Positions 29,479-38,670 of a stretch of DNA of 64,000 bases are shown piece after piece (position 1 is the stretch's first letter; each line of letters begins with the position of its first letter). Origin of the DNA: Mangrovimonas aestuarii (GTDB lineage Bacteria > Bacteroidota > Bacteroidia > Flavobacteriales > Flavobacteriaceae); contig NZ_JARACK010000008.1 in assembly GCF_028767185.1 (NCBI RefSeq), positions 1-64,000 of the forward strand. Direction: 5' to 3'. A program made the position numbers and the translations under genes. The notes beneath the pieces are model-generated. The model saw only the letters and a program-made list of their open reading frames with translations, was not told where the DNA came from and made no database searches.

Positions 29479-32400
29479 CGAAGCACAACTAGAAAACGCC
29501 TTTATAGATCTTTTAGCTGTTGAAGGTTATCCACATTTAAAAGGTGAATCTTTTTCAAGAAAAGATAATGAGGAAGTCGTATTGGTTGGTGATCTTAAAG
29601 CTTTTCTGCTTAATAAATATTCAAAAGAAGGCTTAACGGAGGAAGAGGCTAACCAGATAGTTAGAGAGCTGTTGTTACTTCCTTCATCTGATTTGTACGA
29701 GAGTAACAAAGCCTTTATGAAAAAGCTTTCTGATGGCTTTTCATTTAAGCGGGATGATAGAAATCAAAAGGATATTTGGATCTACTTGGTTGACTTTAAC
29801 AATTTAGTCAATAATGAGTTTAGATTCGTTACTCAATTAGAAATACAAGGCAGTCATTTACGTATACCAGATGGTATTATCTATGTAAATGGTTTGCCGT
29901 TAGTAGTATTTGAATTTAAGACAGCAATAGAGGAAAATGTTACGATTCATAATGCCTATATACAGTTAACCCAAAGGTATAAACGAGATATTCCAGAACT
30001 GTTTAAGTATAATGCTTTCTGTGTAATCAGCGATGGAGTGAATAATAAGGCAGGTTCTTTTTTTGCTGCCTACGAGTTTTTCTATGCATGGAGAAAAATA
30101 AGTGGTAATGAAGTTGATATGGATGGTATTGATTCCATGTATTCACTAATCCAAGGAATGTTTAACAAAGCTCGTTTTTTGGATATCGTTAGGAATTTTA
30201 TCTATTTACCTGATAGCTCAAAAAAAGAAGACAAGATTGTATGCCGTTATCCGCAATACTATGCGGCTAATAAGTTGTTTGAAAATATAAAGTTCCATCA
30301 AAAACCAAAAGGAGATGGAAAGGGAGGAACGTATTTTGGTGCTACAGGATGCGGTAAGAGCTTTACAATGCTTTTTTTATCACGACTTTTAATGAAAAGT
30401 GTGGACTTTTCTAGCCCAACGATTGTTTTAATAACAGACAGAACGGATTTAGATGATCAATTGTCTGGTCAATTTAGCAACGCCAAAGGGTATATTGGAG
30501 ATAACAATATTAAGAGTGTTGAGAGTAGGGCAGAGCTTAGAGCTTTACTTCAAGGAAGACAAAGTGGGGGGGTATTCTTGACTACCATTCATAAGTTTAC
30601 AGAAGATACCGAATTACTAACAGAGCGAAATAATGTGATTTGTATTTCTGATGAAGCCCACAGAAGTCAAATTAATCTAGACCAAAAAATAAAGGTTACA
30701 GAAAAAGGTGTTATGAAATCCTATGGTTTTGCTAAATACCTTCACGATTCTTTGCCTAATGCAACCTACGTAGGTTTTACGGGTACACCAGTTGATGCTA
30801 CATTAGATGTTTTTGGGGAAATCATAGATTCTTATACGATGACAGAATCGGTAAAAGATGAGATAACAGTAAGAATTGTGTATGAAGGTAGAGCTGCCAA
30901 AATTTTATTGAATAATAGCGAGCTTCAAAAAATTGAAGACTATTATCAACAATGCGCTGAGGAAGGTACTAATGATTATCAGATTGAGGAAAGCAAAAAA
31001 GCAACTGCCAATATGAATGTCATTTTGGGAGATCCAGATAGACTTAAGGCATTGGCTGAAGATTTTGTAACCCACTATGAAAAAAGAATTGAGGAAGGAG
31101 CTACAATTAAAGGCAAAGCTATGTTCGTTTGCAGTAGTAGAGAAATTGCCTATGCATTTTATCAAAATGTACTGGAGTTAAGACCTGAATGGGGTGAAAT
31201 TAAAGTTGCAGAGGAAGGTGTTGAGCTTACTGATGCAGAAAAACGTCAGATCAAACCGATGGAACGCATGAAAATGATAATGACCAGAGGTAAGGATGAC
31301 CCAAAAAAACTTTATAATCTTCTAGGGAATAAAGAATATAAAAAAGAGTTAGATAGACAATTTAAGAACTCTAAATCAAACTTTAAAATAGCCATTGTGG
31401 TTGATATGTGGCTTACAGGTTTTGATGTACCGTTTTTAGATACTATTTATATAGATAAACCTATACAAAAGCACAGTTTAATACAGACCATATCTAGAGT
31501 AAATAGAAAGTACTCAGGAAAAGATAAAGGATTGGTTGTGGATTATATAGGAATAAAGAAACAGATGAATTTGGCATTGGCAATGTATAATAAAGCCGAT
31601 AGTCAAAATTTTGAAGATATTGAACAATCATTGGTTGTTGTTAGAGATCACTTGGATTTATTAGATCGAATGTTTCACAAATTTGATGCTAGTAAATATT
31701 TTAATGGAAGTCCAGTTGAGCAATTACATACTTTAAATATGGCAGCAGAGTTTGTTCAGGTCACTAGCGATTTGGAGAAACGTTTCATGTATTTGGTAAA
31801 ACGTTTAAAAGCTGCTTATAATATTTGCTCTGGGAGTGAATTGTTAACTCAGGAAGAACGAGATAAAACACATTTTTATTTAGCTGTTCGATCTATAGTT
31901 TTTAAACTAACGAAAGGAGATGCGCCAGATACTGCTCAAATGAATGCCAAAGTTAGAGAAATGATGACTAATGCACTTGCAAGTGATGGGGTAGTAGAGA
32001 TTTTCAAACTTGGAGAAAATGGCCAAGCCGAACAGGATATTTTTGATGATGATTACTTGGAGAAGATCAATAAAGTAAAATTACCTAACACAAAGATTAA
32101 ATTGCTTCAACAGTTGTTGTTAAAGGCTATTGAGGACTTTAAAAAGGTAAATAAGGCTAAGGGTATTGATTTTTCAAAAAAAATGCAAGATTTAGTGCAA
32201 CGTTACAATGAAAGAAAAGAGGCTGATGTTTTAAGAGGTGAAGTGTTGGAGGATTTTACAGATGAAATAATTGATCTATACTTTGCTCTTAAAAAAGAAA
32301 AAGAGTCTTTTGGGGACTTAGGTATTGACTTTGAAGAAAAAGCCTTTTATGATATCCTTAAAGCTTTATGTACTAAGTATGACTTTTCATATCCTGAGGA

Positions 32401-32611
32401 TAGGCTAATTTCGTTAGCTCAAAAAGTAAAGGATGTTGTAGATGACAAAACAAAATATACTGACTGGAGTAAAAGAGCCGATATTAAAGCAGAATTAAAA
32501 GCTGATTTAATAATATTACTTGCCGAAAATGATTACCCTCCAGTAGATAGAGACGAGGTTTATCAAGAGATATTTGATCAAGCTGAGAATTTCAAAAAGT
32601 ATAAGGTATAG
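29468..32611 (+). CDS. hsdR: Type I restriction endonuclease subunit R (HsdR)
   Basis: A 1047-residue motor subunit. The N-terminal PD-(D/E)XK nuclease has D135 in IPDGII and E149-F-K151 in VFEFKTA. The superfamily 2 motor has Walker A ATGCGKS (292-298), DEAH at 395-398, an FTGTPVD motif, and a later QTISRVNRKY motif. A C-terminal helical region (about 830-1047) would dock on HsdM/HsdS. It translocates and cuts unmethylated DNA. All catalytic residues are present. It is the last gene of the operon and is separated from hsdS by about 5.3 kb of other defence genes, an unusual arrangement. Confidence 0.96.
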   Translation: MKFNEAQLENAFIDLLAVEGYPHLKGESFSRKDNEEVVLVGDLKAFLLNKYSKEGLTEEEANQIVRELLLLPSSDLYESNKAFMKKLSDGFSFKRDDRNQKDIWIYLVDFNNLVNNEFRFVTQLEIQGSHLRIPDGIIYVNGLPLVVFEFKTAIEENVTIHNAYIQLTQRYKRDIPELFKYNAFCVISDGVNNKAGSFFAAYEFFYAWRKISGNEVDMDGIDSMYSLIQGMFNKARFLDIVRNFIYLPDSSKKEDKIVCRYPQYYAANKLFENIKFHQKPKGDGKGGTYFGATGCGKSFTMLFLSRLLMKSVDFSSPTIVLITDRTDLDDQLSGQFSNAKGYIGDNNIKSVESRAELRALLQGRQSGGVFLTTIHKFTEDTELLTERNNVICISDEAHRSQINLDQKIKVTEKGVMKSYGFAKYLHDSLPNATYVGFTGTPVDATLDVFGEIIDSYTMTESVKDEITVRIVYEGRAAKILLNNSELQKIEDYYQQCAEEGTNDYQIEESKKATANMNVILGDPDRLKALAEDFVTHYEKRIEEGATIKGKAMFVCSSREIAYAFYQNVLELRPEWGEIKVAEEGVELTDAEKRQIKPMERMKMIMTRGKDDPKKLYNLLGNKEYKKELDRQFKNSKSNFKIAIVVDMWLTGFDVPFLDTIYIDKPIQKHSLIQTISRVNRKYSGKDKGLVVDYIGIKKQMNLALAMYNKADSQNFEDIEQSLVVVRDHLDLLDRMFHKFDASKYFNGSPVEQLHTLNMAAEFVQVTSDLEKRFMYLVKRLKAAYNICSGSELLTQEERDKTHFYLAVRSIVFKLTKGDAPDTAQMNAKVREMMTNALASDGVVEIFKLGENGQAEQDIFDDDYLEKINKVKLPNTKIKLLQQLLLKAIEDFKKVNKAKGIDFSKKMQDLVQRYNERKEADVLRGEVLEDFTDEIIDLYFALKKEKESFGDLGIDFEEKAFYDILKALCTKYDFSYPEDRLISLAQKVKDVVDDKTKYTDWSKRADIKAELKADLIILLAENDYPPVDRDEVYQEIFDQAENFKKYKV

Positions 32612-32716
32612 TCTTTTTGGGTATATATTTATTTTAATCTAAATTCAAAAATAAAATAGAGGAACAGGCATGTTGCTAACTAATTAATTGGTTACTAACA
32701 GGAGCAATTTATTATT

Positions 32717-33781
32717 ATGTTTACAGATAAAGAAAGAGAAAGGTTAAAAAAGATAATTGTTCAAGAAGAAAAAAGAGCTCTCAAAGAATATAAGCAAGAA
32801 CTTATAAATCACCTTAAAAATCGTGAATATGACATTAAATTTAATTTGAAGTATGGGGAAGATTGGGATGGCGATATTGATGTTGAAGCCTTATCTAAAA
32901 TGGACTATAAGCTTAAGGGTGAGGACTTTAGAAAGTGTGTTTCAGGACTTATACATGCCTCAATTAGGCTTTATAATAGATATACTAATATTTATGTGGT
33001 AGGTTGTGATAGTTATGAATATTTGATGAGGGATGTTTTATTAGATGGTTTGGATAACGAAGAAAATCGCTTAAATCATATTGTTAAATGCATTGAAGCC
33101 CAGATCAATGCTCCTATAAGAAACGAAAATGAAAAAGAGGAGTTTAGGATTAACATGGAAATGTATAAAGAAATTGATTGGAATGTCAGAAATGGTCATA
33201 AGCTTAAACTAAAGGCTGAATTGAGTAGAAAGGTAATACAAGAGTGTTGGGTTTTACATGGGAAAAGAAGATTACCTATTCCAAAAAATGAAATGCTTTA
33301 TTGGGAGCCTTTAGATTTGGATAAATTAGAAAAAGAAGAGAAAAGGAAAAAATTTGAAATCTTAAATCAAGATGTTGTGAATGAATATTTAGAGCTCATA
33401 AATGAGGGTGAAGATAAAAAGGTTTCAGGTGAGATATGTGGTTTGCTTGCGGTTTTTTATGATAAGAATGATTATGAAATAATTATAGATTTGTTGATAG
33501 CAAATGGTGTTGTTAGTGAGTTTAACAATAGGTATAATGTAAATACCCTTGAGAATGGAATCAGACCCATTAAACTAATAGCAGTTTTAGGATATATTTT
33601 AAGTTCTAGGGGGTATTTAAATGTCGTGAAAGATATTGATATTATAAATGCATTAGAAAATACATTTAATATAAAAATAGGGAAGCAAAATTATTCAAAT
33701 GCAAAGAAGGACATTATAAGTAAATCAGAGATAGCTCAAGATTACATTTCAGTTTTTCATTTTATAGCTAATAAAGCATAA
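32717..33781 (+). CDS. Hypothetical protein in the island
   Basis: A 354-residue protein that I do not recognise with confidence. The N-terminus is Lys/Glu-rich and likely helical (about 1-45). A charged helix, KLEKEEKRKKFEIL, lies near 212-225. The C-terminal third (IKLIAVLGYILSSRGYL, ALENTFNIKIGKQNY) has a pattern loosely like the C-terminal segment of RteC-type regulatory proteins of Bacteroidota mobile elements. It starts 105 bp after hsdR and precedes the regulatory and replication genes. No catalytic motif is visible. Confidence 0.6.
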   Translation: MFTDKERERLKKIIVQEEKRALKEYKQELINHLKNREYDIKFNLKYGEDWDGDIDVEALSKMDYKLKGEDFRKCVSGLIHASIRLYNRYTNIYVVGCDSYEYLMRDVLLDGLDNEENRLNHIVKCIEAQINAPIRNENEKEEFRINMEMYKEIDWNVRNGHKLKLKAELSRKVIQECWVLHGKRRLPIPKNEMLYWEPLDLDKLEKEEKRKKFEILNQDVVNEYLELINEGEDKKVSGEICGLLAVFYDKNDYEIIIDLLIANGVVSEFNNRYNVNTLENGIRPIKLIAVLGYILSSRGYLNVVKDIDIINALENTFNIKIGKQNYSNAKKDIISKSEIAQDYISVFHFIANKA

Positions 33782-33795
33782 TTTATCTTTACTTT

Positions 33796-33836
33796 TTTGA
33801 CAAGTCAAAGTTGTCAAATAGTTTGTTTTAGTCAAA
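33796..33836. promoter_or_regulatory. Inverted repeat and phased GTCAAA motifs upstream of the HTH gene
   Basis: TTTGACAA (33796-33803) and TTGTCAAA (33811-33818) form a perfect 8-bp inverted repeat with a 7-base spacer. GTCAAA also occurs at 33804, 33813 and 33831, at spacings of 9 and 18 bases. A TACTTTAG box, close to the TAnnTTTG pattern, lies just downstream. The block sits before the HTH gene at 33874, so it may be its operator or an iteron-like site. Confidence 0.45.
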
Positions 33837-33873
33837 ATATACTTTAGCAGCATTAATCTTAATTAAAGTGTAT

Positions 33874-34158
33874 ATGACTAATGTTATTCAGCTGCAAGAG
33901 CTAACAAAAGCAGAATTATTTGATCAATTAGAAAGTATTATTGATCGCAAACTTTCTAATCTGGTTGAAAGTGACCCAAACGAAAAGCTATCTATTCAAT
34001 CGGTGTCAGAAGAACTTGGTGTTTCCAAGTTAACCGTCCACAACTACATTAAAAAAGGGTTTATACCAGCAACTAAAATTGGTAGAAGAGTCATTATCAA
34101 GAGAAAAGACTTGGAAGAATCGTTGTCTGAAGTAAAATCTTTAAAATATAGAAGGTAA
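33874..34158 (+). CDS. HTH (MerR/excisionase-type) DNA-binding protein
   Basis: About 94 residues from the ATG at 33874; a GTG two codons upstream is less likely. A single winged-helix-type HTH occupies about 40-90 (SIQSVSEELGVSKLTVHNYI, then KKGFIPATKIGRRVIIKRKD), like the small excisionase/regulator proteins of Bacteroidota mobile elements. The next gene's ATG overlaps its stop codon (TAATG), so the two are coupled. It may regulate the replication-like genes that follow. A recombination directionality factor is an alternative. Confidence 0.8.
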   Translation: MTNVIQLQELTKAELFDQLESIIDRKLSNLVESDPNEKLSIQSVSEELGVSKLTVHNYIKKGFIPATKIGRRVIIKRKDLEESLSEVKSLKYRR

Positions 34159-34481
34159 TGGTTGTGGTAAATTCAGGAACAAGAGCTTTAATTCAGTTAC
34201 TTCTTTTAAAAATAAACCGTTTAGAGTCTCATCTCTCAGTCGTTGATGAAAAGTATAAAAATGACTCACTAATTATAAATGCTTCGGATTCCCTAAAAGA
34301 AGTTTTGGTAAACCTTAGAAATCTTTATAACCAAGGACTAATTTGTGGTAAATATGACTTAAAAGGGATAGAAAGAGAAGCTAATAAACTACGGGAGCTC
34401 GATCAAAACTTATCAGATATAATAATTTATCTAAAGTGGAAAGAGAGTGTCAATTCAAGAGGTGTTTTTCTAAAGGCCTAA
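34158..34481 (+). CDS. Hypothetical small protein coupled to the HTH gene
   Basis: A 107-residue protein with predicted helices (ALIQLLLLKINRLESHL, KEVLVNLRNLYNQGL), no Cys/His pairs and no signal peptide. The start codon overlaps the stop of the upstream HTH gene in a TAATG junction, which argues that it is real. The function is unknown; it may be an accessory of the element's replication or control. Confidence 0.6.
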   Translation: MVVVNSGTRALIQLLLLKINRLESHLSVVDEKYKNDSLIINASDSLKEVLVNLRNLYNQGLICGKYDLKGIEREANKLRELDQNLSDIIIYLKWKESVNSRGVFLKA

Positions 34482-34567
34482 AACTAACCTAAACATTTAT
34501 TTACAGTGTTGTAAATGAGTTTTTAATTCAATAAAGCATAGTCTATTTTTTGGGGTATTCAAGAGAA

Positions 34568-35140
34568 ATGCTTGATATAGCTATGAATAAGAATGAAGTA
34601 ATCATAAGAAACAATTCAATGAAAAATACAGTAATAAATATAAGAGTTTCAGAATCCTTAAAGGAGGACTTAGAGTTAGTCTGTGGGATAAAGAATATTT
34701 CACTATCGAACTTAACTCGTAACATATTAATGGATTATATCTCAAATGGAAGTTTTGAAAATGATCACAATAACCATTTTTCTAAAGAAACTATAAAGTT
34801 ATTCCAGTCTTTATCTTTCTCAGAATTTATTTTCTGGATTTATAATAAAAGGGATAACCCTAGTAAGGATGAGGATTGGGAGTTTTATGATCAACATCTT
34901 AAACTAATAGATAGGCTAAACAAACTGCAATGCTTGGATTCTGAGATTTTAAAGGAGTTCAATAAAATAGGAAATGAGCTAAAAGAAGATATAAGCACAA
35001 CCGAAGAGTTTAGTACAATAAAACCTGAATTTGATTTCCCAAAAGAAGAAAGGGTAGGTTCCTTTAATTACAATGTGTTAGCTGATTTTATGTATAACAT
35101 TAGGTTTAAGAATGATGAAAAAATACTTTTCATTGATTAA
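34568..35140 (+). CDS. Ribbon-helix-helix-like regulatory protein
   Basis: About 190 residues from the ATG at 34568. Other in-frame ATGs at 34586 and 34619 are possible; the last gives MKNTVINIRVSESLKEDLEL, the usual start of a ribbon-helix-helix fold, so the true N-terminus is uncertain. The strand NTVINIRV and helices SESLKEDLELV and LSNLTRNILMDYI support RHH. A C-terminal extension of about 120 residues has no known motif. It precedes the DUF3987-like gene by 11 bp. It may be a regulator or partition-like factor of the element. Confidence 0.6.
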   Translation: MLDIAMNKNEVIIRNNSMKNTVINIRVSESLKEDLELVCGIKNISLSNLTRNILMDYISNGSFENDHNNHFSKETIKLFQSLSFSEFIFWIYNKRDNPSKDEDWEFYDQHLKLIDRLNKLQCLDSEILKEFNKIGNELKEDISTTEEFSTIKPEFDFPKEERVGSFNYNVLADFMYNIRFKNDEKILFID

Positions 35141-35151
35141 ATAGATTGTTT

Positions 35152-36441
35152 ATGAGATTTGATAGTATTGAAAAGATTGAATCCAAATTAGAAGATTTGA
35201 CAAAGTCTAATATTGACCTAGCAAAAGAAAGCTTGGCAAAAATAATAGATGAATTACCAGTTGAATTTAAAGATTTGGTTGAGAACACTTTTAAATATAA
35301 ACGAGTACCTAAAGAATATATGTTGTGTTCTATATTGTTTACTGTTAGTACATCGATAGGGCTTACTTTTTACCTAAAAGCACTTGGTTATACAAATTAT
35401 GCCAATGTATATTTTACTATCATAGGAAGCCGTGGTGATGCTAAATCAGAAGCAATGAAAATAGCTACATGTCCAATTAAAAAGGTTGATGATAAGTTCT
35501 ATAGTGATTATCAGGAAGAACTTTCTCTAAGGGACGCTGATGCGGAGTGTAAGCCAAAAAGAAAACAGGTTCTAATACAAAATGCATCAATAGAAGCTGC
35601 TCATAAAGTTCATTCGGATAACCCAAATTCAATAGGAATCTTAATAGATGAAATTTATGCTTTGGTTGAGAAAATGGGCAACTCAAGTAGCAGGGATGGT
35701 ATTGCATGGCGTAATTTTTTATTGGAAGGATATACAAATGGTCATGTAGATGTTTCTCGGAAAACAACGGAAAGCTTTAGAATTAATGAGACTTATCCCA
35801 CACTTTTAGGCGGACTACAGAACCAGTTTGTCTCTTGTTTATTTGCCAATGGTAATCTTGAGAGTGGTTTTATTGATCGGTTGTTGTTTACTCCAAAACT
35901 TACTAGTAATACATTGTTGATACGTGGGGAAATAAATGAGGACATAATACTAGCCTATAATAAGAGTATTCAAAACATTTTGGCATATAAGCTGCAATCC
36001 GAGAGTCCTGAAGAATCTAAAAAACAATTTGAGATTGAATTAAGTTCTAATGCTGAAAGTTTAATTTTTGAGTATTGTCAAGACTTAATTAATCGTCAGG
36101 CGAAAGCCAAACCCATTGTAAAAGAATACATGTCTAAAATGCAGATTTCTATTCACAAGTTTTGTGTTTTGGTTTTTATGCTTCGTCATTCAACCAATTC
36201 AACTTTTGCAACTGTGTTGGGAGAGGAGGTGGTTACTCTGGCTATTGAATTGAACGAGTTTTATTATCAGAACTTTTTGGTAGTGCTGGAGGAGGGCTTC
36301 AAGAAAAATATAGAAGAGGAGGAGGCGAGTATACCTCAGGTAATTAAGTTAGCCAAGAAGAACAATGCCAGTCAAAAATCTGTTGCTGAAGTCACTGGAA
36401 AAAATAAAAGTACAATATCAAGAAACTGGGATAAAGTTTAA
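35152..36441 (+). CDS. DUF3987-like replication-associated protein
   Basis: About 429 residues from the ATG at 35152. The sequence resembles DUF3987-type proteins found beside primases in mobile elements. A P-loop-like GSRGDAKSEAMK at about 93-104 replaces a standard Walker A. Another conserved-looking stretch is GILIDEIYALVEKMG (about 165-180), with a likely Walker B. The last 35 residues form a short HTH (AKKNNASQKSVAEVTGKNKS) that could bind DNA. Role: probable helicase/initiation protein for element replication. The lysine of the P-loop is shifted, so ATP hydrolysis is not certain. Confidence 0.65.
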   Translation: MRFDSIEKIESKLEDLTKSNIDLAKESLAKIIDELPVEFKDLVENTFKYKRVPKEYMLCSILFTVSTSIGLTFYLKALGYTNYANVYFTIIGSRGDAKSEAMKIATCPIKKVDDKFYSDYQEELSLRDADAECKPKRKQVLIQNASIEAAHKVHSDNPNSIGILIDEIYALVEKMGNSSSRDGIAWRNFLLEGYTNGHVDVSRKTTESFRINETYPTLLGGLQNQFVSCLFANGNLESGFIDRLLFTPKLTSNTLLIRGEINEDIILAYNKSIQNILAYKLQSESPEESKKQFEIELSSNAESLIFEYCQDLINRQAKAKPIVKEYMSKMQISIHKFCVLVFMLRHSTNSTFATVLGEEVVTLAIELNEFYYQNFLVVLEEGFKKNIEEEEASIPQVIKLAKKNNASQKSVAEVTGKNKSTISRNWDKV

Positions 36442-36555
36442 AATCTTCATGCAACTTGCAACAAGACCTAAAATTTAGTTTAAACAGTTTGTTTTTAAAT
36501 TGTTAAGATTGTTTTAGCGTTGGGTTGTGAGTTGCATGTTGCTAATTGCAGCATT

Positions 36556-37524
36556 ATGTTAGAAAAAATAGACCAGAAATATACCTTCGCTACTAGGAGA
36601 GACAAAAGCTTAATCACTCCTTGCTGTAACAAAAAAAATACGGACTACAAATTTGTAAACTATGAAGGATATCCAACGCATTATGGGTATTGTCATTCTT
36701 GTGGTGTGGCAACATTGCCTTCAACCCTATATAGAGATGAATTGAATAACAAATACACATGGAACGAAGTAACCAAATCATTTGATCCTGTTGTATTACA
36801 GTTGTATGACAATAACAAACAAATGTGTAATACAACGCGTAGTACAAACTCAGTTAGAGATGAGAAAATAGTTAAATATGTTGATTTTAAGGTTGTTGAA
36901 ATGTGTTACAGTAAACAACCAGAAAACAATTTATTAAAGTATTTAAGGAAAAAAAACGGAAATGTGCCAACTGAAAGAGTAAAGAAAATGTATTACATAG
37001 GTACGAATAAAGACTTAGGAACTGTCTTTTGGAATATCAATAGTTCAAGAAAAGTTCAAAAAGCAAAGATTTCGTATTACACCAAAGAGGGAAGACGTAC
37101 AAAATATTTTAAGGTACCATACAAAAATAAGGAAGGTTATTACAGTTGCTTGTTTGGAGAGCATTTAATTAACCAAAAAGGAAACGATAAGAAGCCAATA
37201 GTATTAGTTGAAAGTGAAAAAACAGCGATAGTTTGCTCAATTCACTTACCTAAGTACCTTTGGTTAGCATATGGGGGAAGCAATGGTCTTACTACTAATA
37301 AAATAGAAGTATTAGAGGGGCGTAATATTATACTTGTTCCAGACATGAGTGAAAATGCAGTAACAATTATTAAGAAAAAGGTGAAAGTTTTTAAAGACTT
37401 AGGAATTGATGCTCAAATTTGGGATATGACTGAAGGTATGAGTGATGACCAATTAAAGCAGGAGGGGTGGTATAATTGTGATTTGGAGGATGTGATTAGA
37501 AATTATCTTCTAAAACGGAATTAA
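36556..37524 (+). CDS. Primase-like protein with zinc finger and TOPRIM-type region
   Basis: About 322 residues from the ATG at 36556, which is preferred over an upstream TTG. The N-terminus has a CHC2-like zinc-finger pattern: CC at TPCCNKKN and C..C at YCHSCG, with nearby histidines. The central to C-terminal part (VLVESEKTAIVCSIHL, then WLAYGGSNGL and IILVPDMSENA) resembles the TOPRIM region of DUF6371-type primases. It follows the DUF3987-like gene by 114 bp. It probably primes replication of the excised element. Some catalytic residues differ from classic DnaG, so activity is inferred. Confidence 0.68.
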   Translation: MLEKIDQKYTFATRRDKSLITPCCNKKNTDYKFVNYEGYPTHYGYCHSCGVATLPSTLYRDELNNKYTWNEVTKSFDPVVLQLYDNNKQMCNTTRSTNSVRDEKIVKYVDFKVVEMCYSKQPENNLLKYLRKKNGNVPTERVKKMYYIGTNKDLGTVFWNINSSRKVQKAKISYYTKEGRRTKYFKVPYKNKEGYYSCLFGEHLINQKGNDKKPIVLVESEKTAIVCSIHLPKYLWLAYGGSNGLTTNKIEVLEGRNIILVPDMSENAVTIIKKKVKVFKDLGIDAQIWDMTEGMSDDQLKQEGWYNCDLEDVIRNYLLKRN

Positions 37525-37785
37525 GGATTTTGTTACTTAAACTAATAGCTTTCTATAAAGGGAATAGCTAGCGGTGGGGAGAGGCTTTTCTAGTTATCAT
37601 AAATAAATTAATAATAATATACACGTCCTAATTGTTAGTTCAGGGTTAGCTGTAAACTAAGGTAGGTGGAATCACCGACTTTCATGTTTGTTGTTATGTT
37701 AGCAGGATGCAGAGTAGCAAATGCTATCAAACACTTTTATCTGGAGTCTATTTCAGCTAATTCTAATAACCTAAACTTGGTATAC
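37525..37785. other. Intergenic region, 261 bp, right of the replication genes
   Basis: No gene is visible on either strand. One hairpin, ATAGCTAG and CTAGTTAT (37564-37597) with a G-U pair and an 18-base loop, follows the primase-like gene by about 40 bp but lacks a strong U-tract. The region lies between the primase-like gene and the 3' end of the TIR gene, so it may contain terminators for both. Confidence 0.4.
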
Positions 37786-38487
37786 TTAACTTAATATTTC
37801 TTCTGGAGTAACAAGTTCCGCTAATTTGTCTGCCACCTCAGACATAGAATCTTCTATTGTACTCAATCCACTTCGTGAACCTAGTAATGGACTTACTTCA
37901 CGTAAAGCTTCAAAAGTTGTGTTGTGTACAATTGGAACAAGTAAGTCACGAGCTAATAATGCAGAAAGTTCTTTGTCAGCTATTCCTTCATTTTTAATGC
38001 GATTCAGGAATAAAGGAGTTACTAGTACGATACCAACTCGAGACTTAACCAATCCTTTGTCGATTTCCCTGAGTAATGAAGAACCTAATAAAACATCCTT
38101 TTCACTAAACCATACAGAAACACCTCTAGATTCTAACAAATCGTGTAGATCTTTAGCGGAACCTTTACGGTCGTCCCAAGCGTGACAAAGAAAAACATCT
38201 CTTAAATCAGGTAAATCCGTACGCTTCTCAATATTTTCACGTACAGGTGTTAAAGTACGAATTTCTGATGGTGTATATAATACTGTTGATCCTAATGAAG
38301 ACCAACTCGCTTTTCTTTTAGTGCTTCCATTACTACTATTGCTTCTTGAACTGTATGATGATGAAGAGTAAGGTGAAATATACGTAGAGTAAGAATTATA
38401 CCCTCGGTATCTGCCTCCACATGCAGGGCAGTTTGCTCTTCCACTTGCAGTACGATGACCATTAGTAGGTGCTGTACATCTTGCCAT
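37786..38487 (-). CDS. TIR-domain protein with Cys/His-rich N-terminus
   Basis: A 233-residue protein. The N-terminal 30 residues carry C4, H11, C20 and C23 in a zinc-ribbon-like arrangement (NCPACGGRYRG). A low-complexity Ser/Tyr-rich stretch follows (about 28-65). The TIR domain is about residues 96-220: RDVFLCHAWDDRKG, then VSVWFSEKDVLLGSS, with E141 in LLREIDKGL as the best candidate for the catalytic glutamate of a TIR NADase. TIR proteins in bacterial defence deplete NAD or make cyclic ADP-ribose signals. No ThsA, SIR2 or other known partner is next to it. It is encoded opposite to the replication genes, with an unknown 145-residue gene upstream on the same strand. Confidence 0.8.
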   Translation of the reverse strand: MARCTAPTNGHRTASGRANCPACGGRYRGYNSYSTYISPYSSSSYSSRSNSSNGSTKRKASWSSLGSTVLYTPSEIRTLTPVRENIEKRTDLPDLRDVFLCHAWDDRKGSAKDLHDLLESRGVSVWFSEKDVLLGSSLLREIDKGLVKSRVGIVLVTPLFLNRIKNEGIADKELSALLARDLLVPIVHNTTFEALREVSPLLGSRSGLSTIEDSMSEVADKLAELVTPEEILS

Positions 38488-38670
38488 ATTTTTAAATAAT
38501 TAAGATTTTAATAATCTCTAATTTATAGAAATATTCAAATTCAAATTTATTTGATCCTAACTACTTTTTAACTAAGTTGTTAACATGGGTTTAAGATGGT
38601 TGAAGATGAGGATTTATGTGTGACCTTGTGATTTAAGCATAAAGGAAGCAATTGGTCAAATTTAAAGGAA

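Noticed and set aside
37525-37785. Retron-like or other structured RNA.
   Set aside because: No reverse transcriptase is present and the only hairpin is weak.
37786-38487. Thoeris system.
   Set aside because: The TIR gene has no ThsA-like partner next to it; only an unknown gene and HTH genes are nearby.
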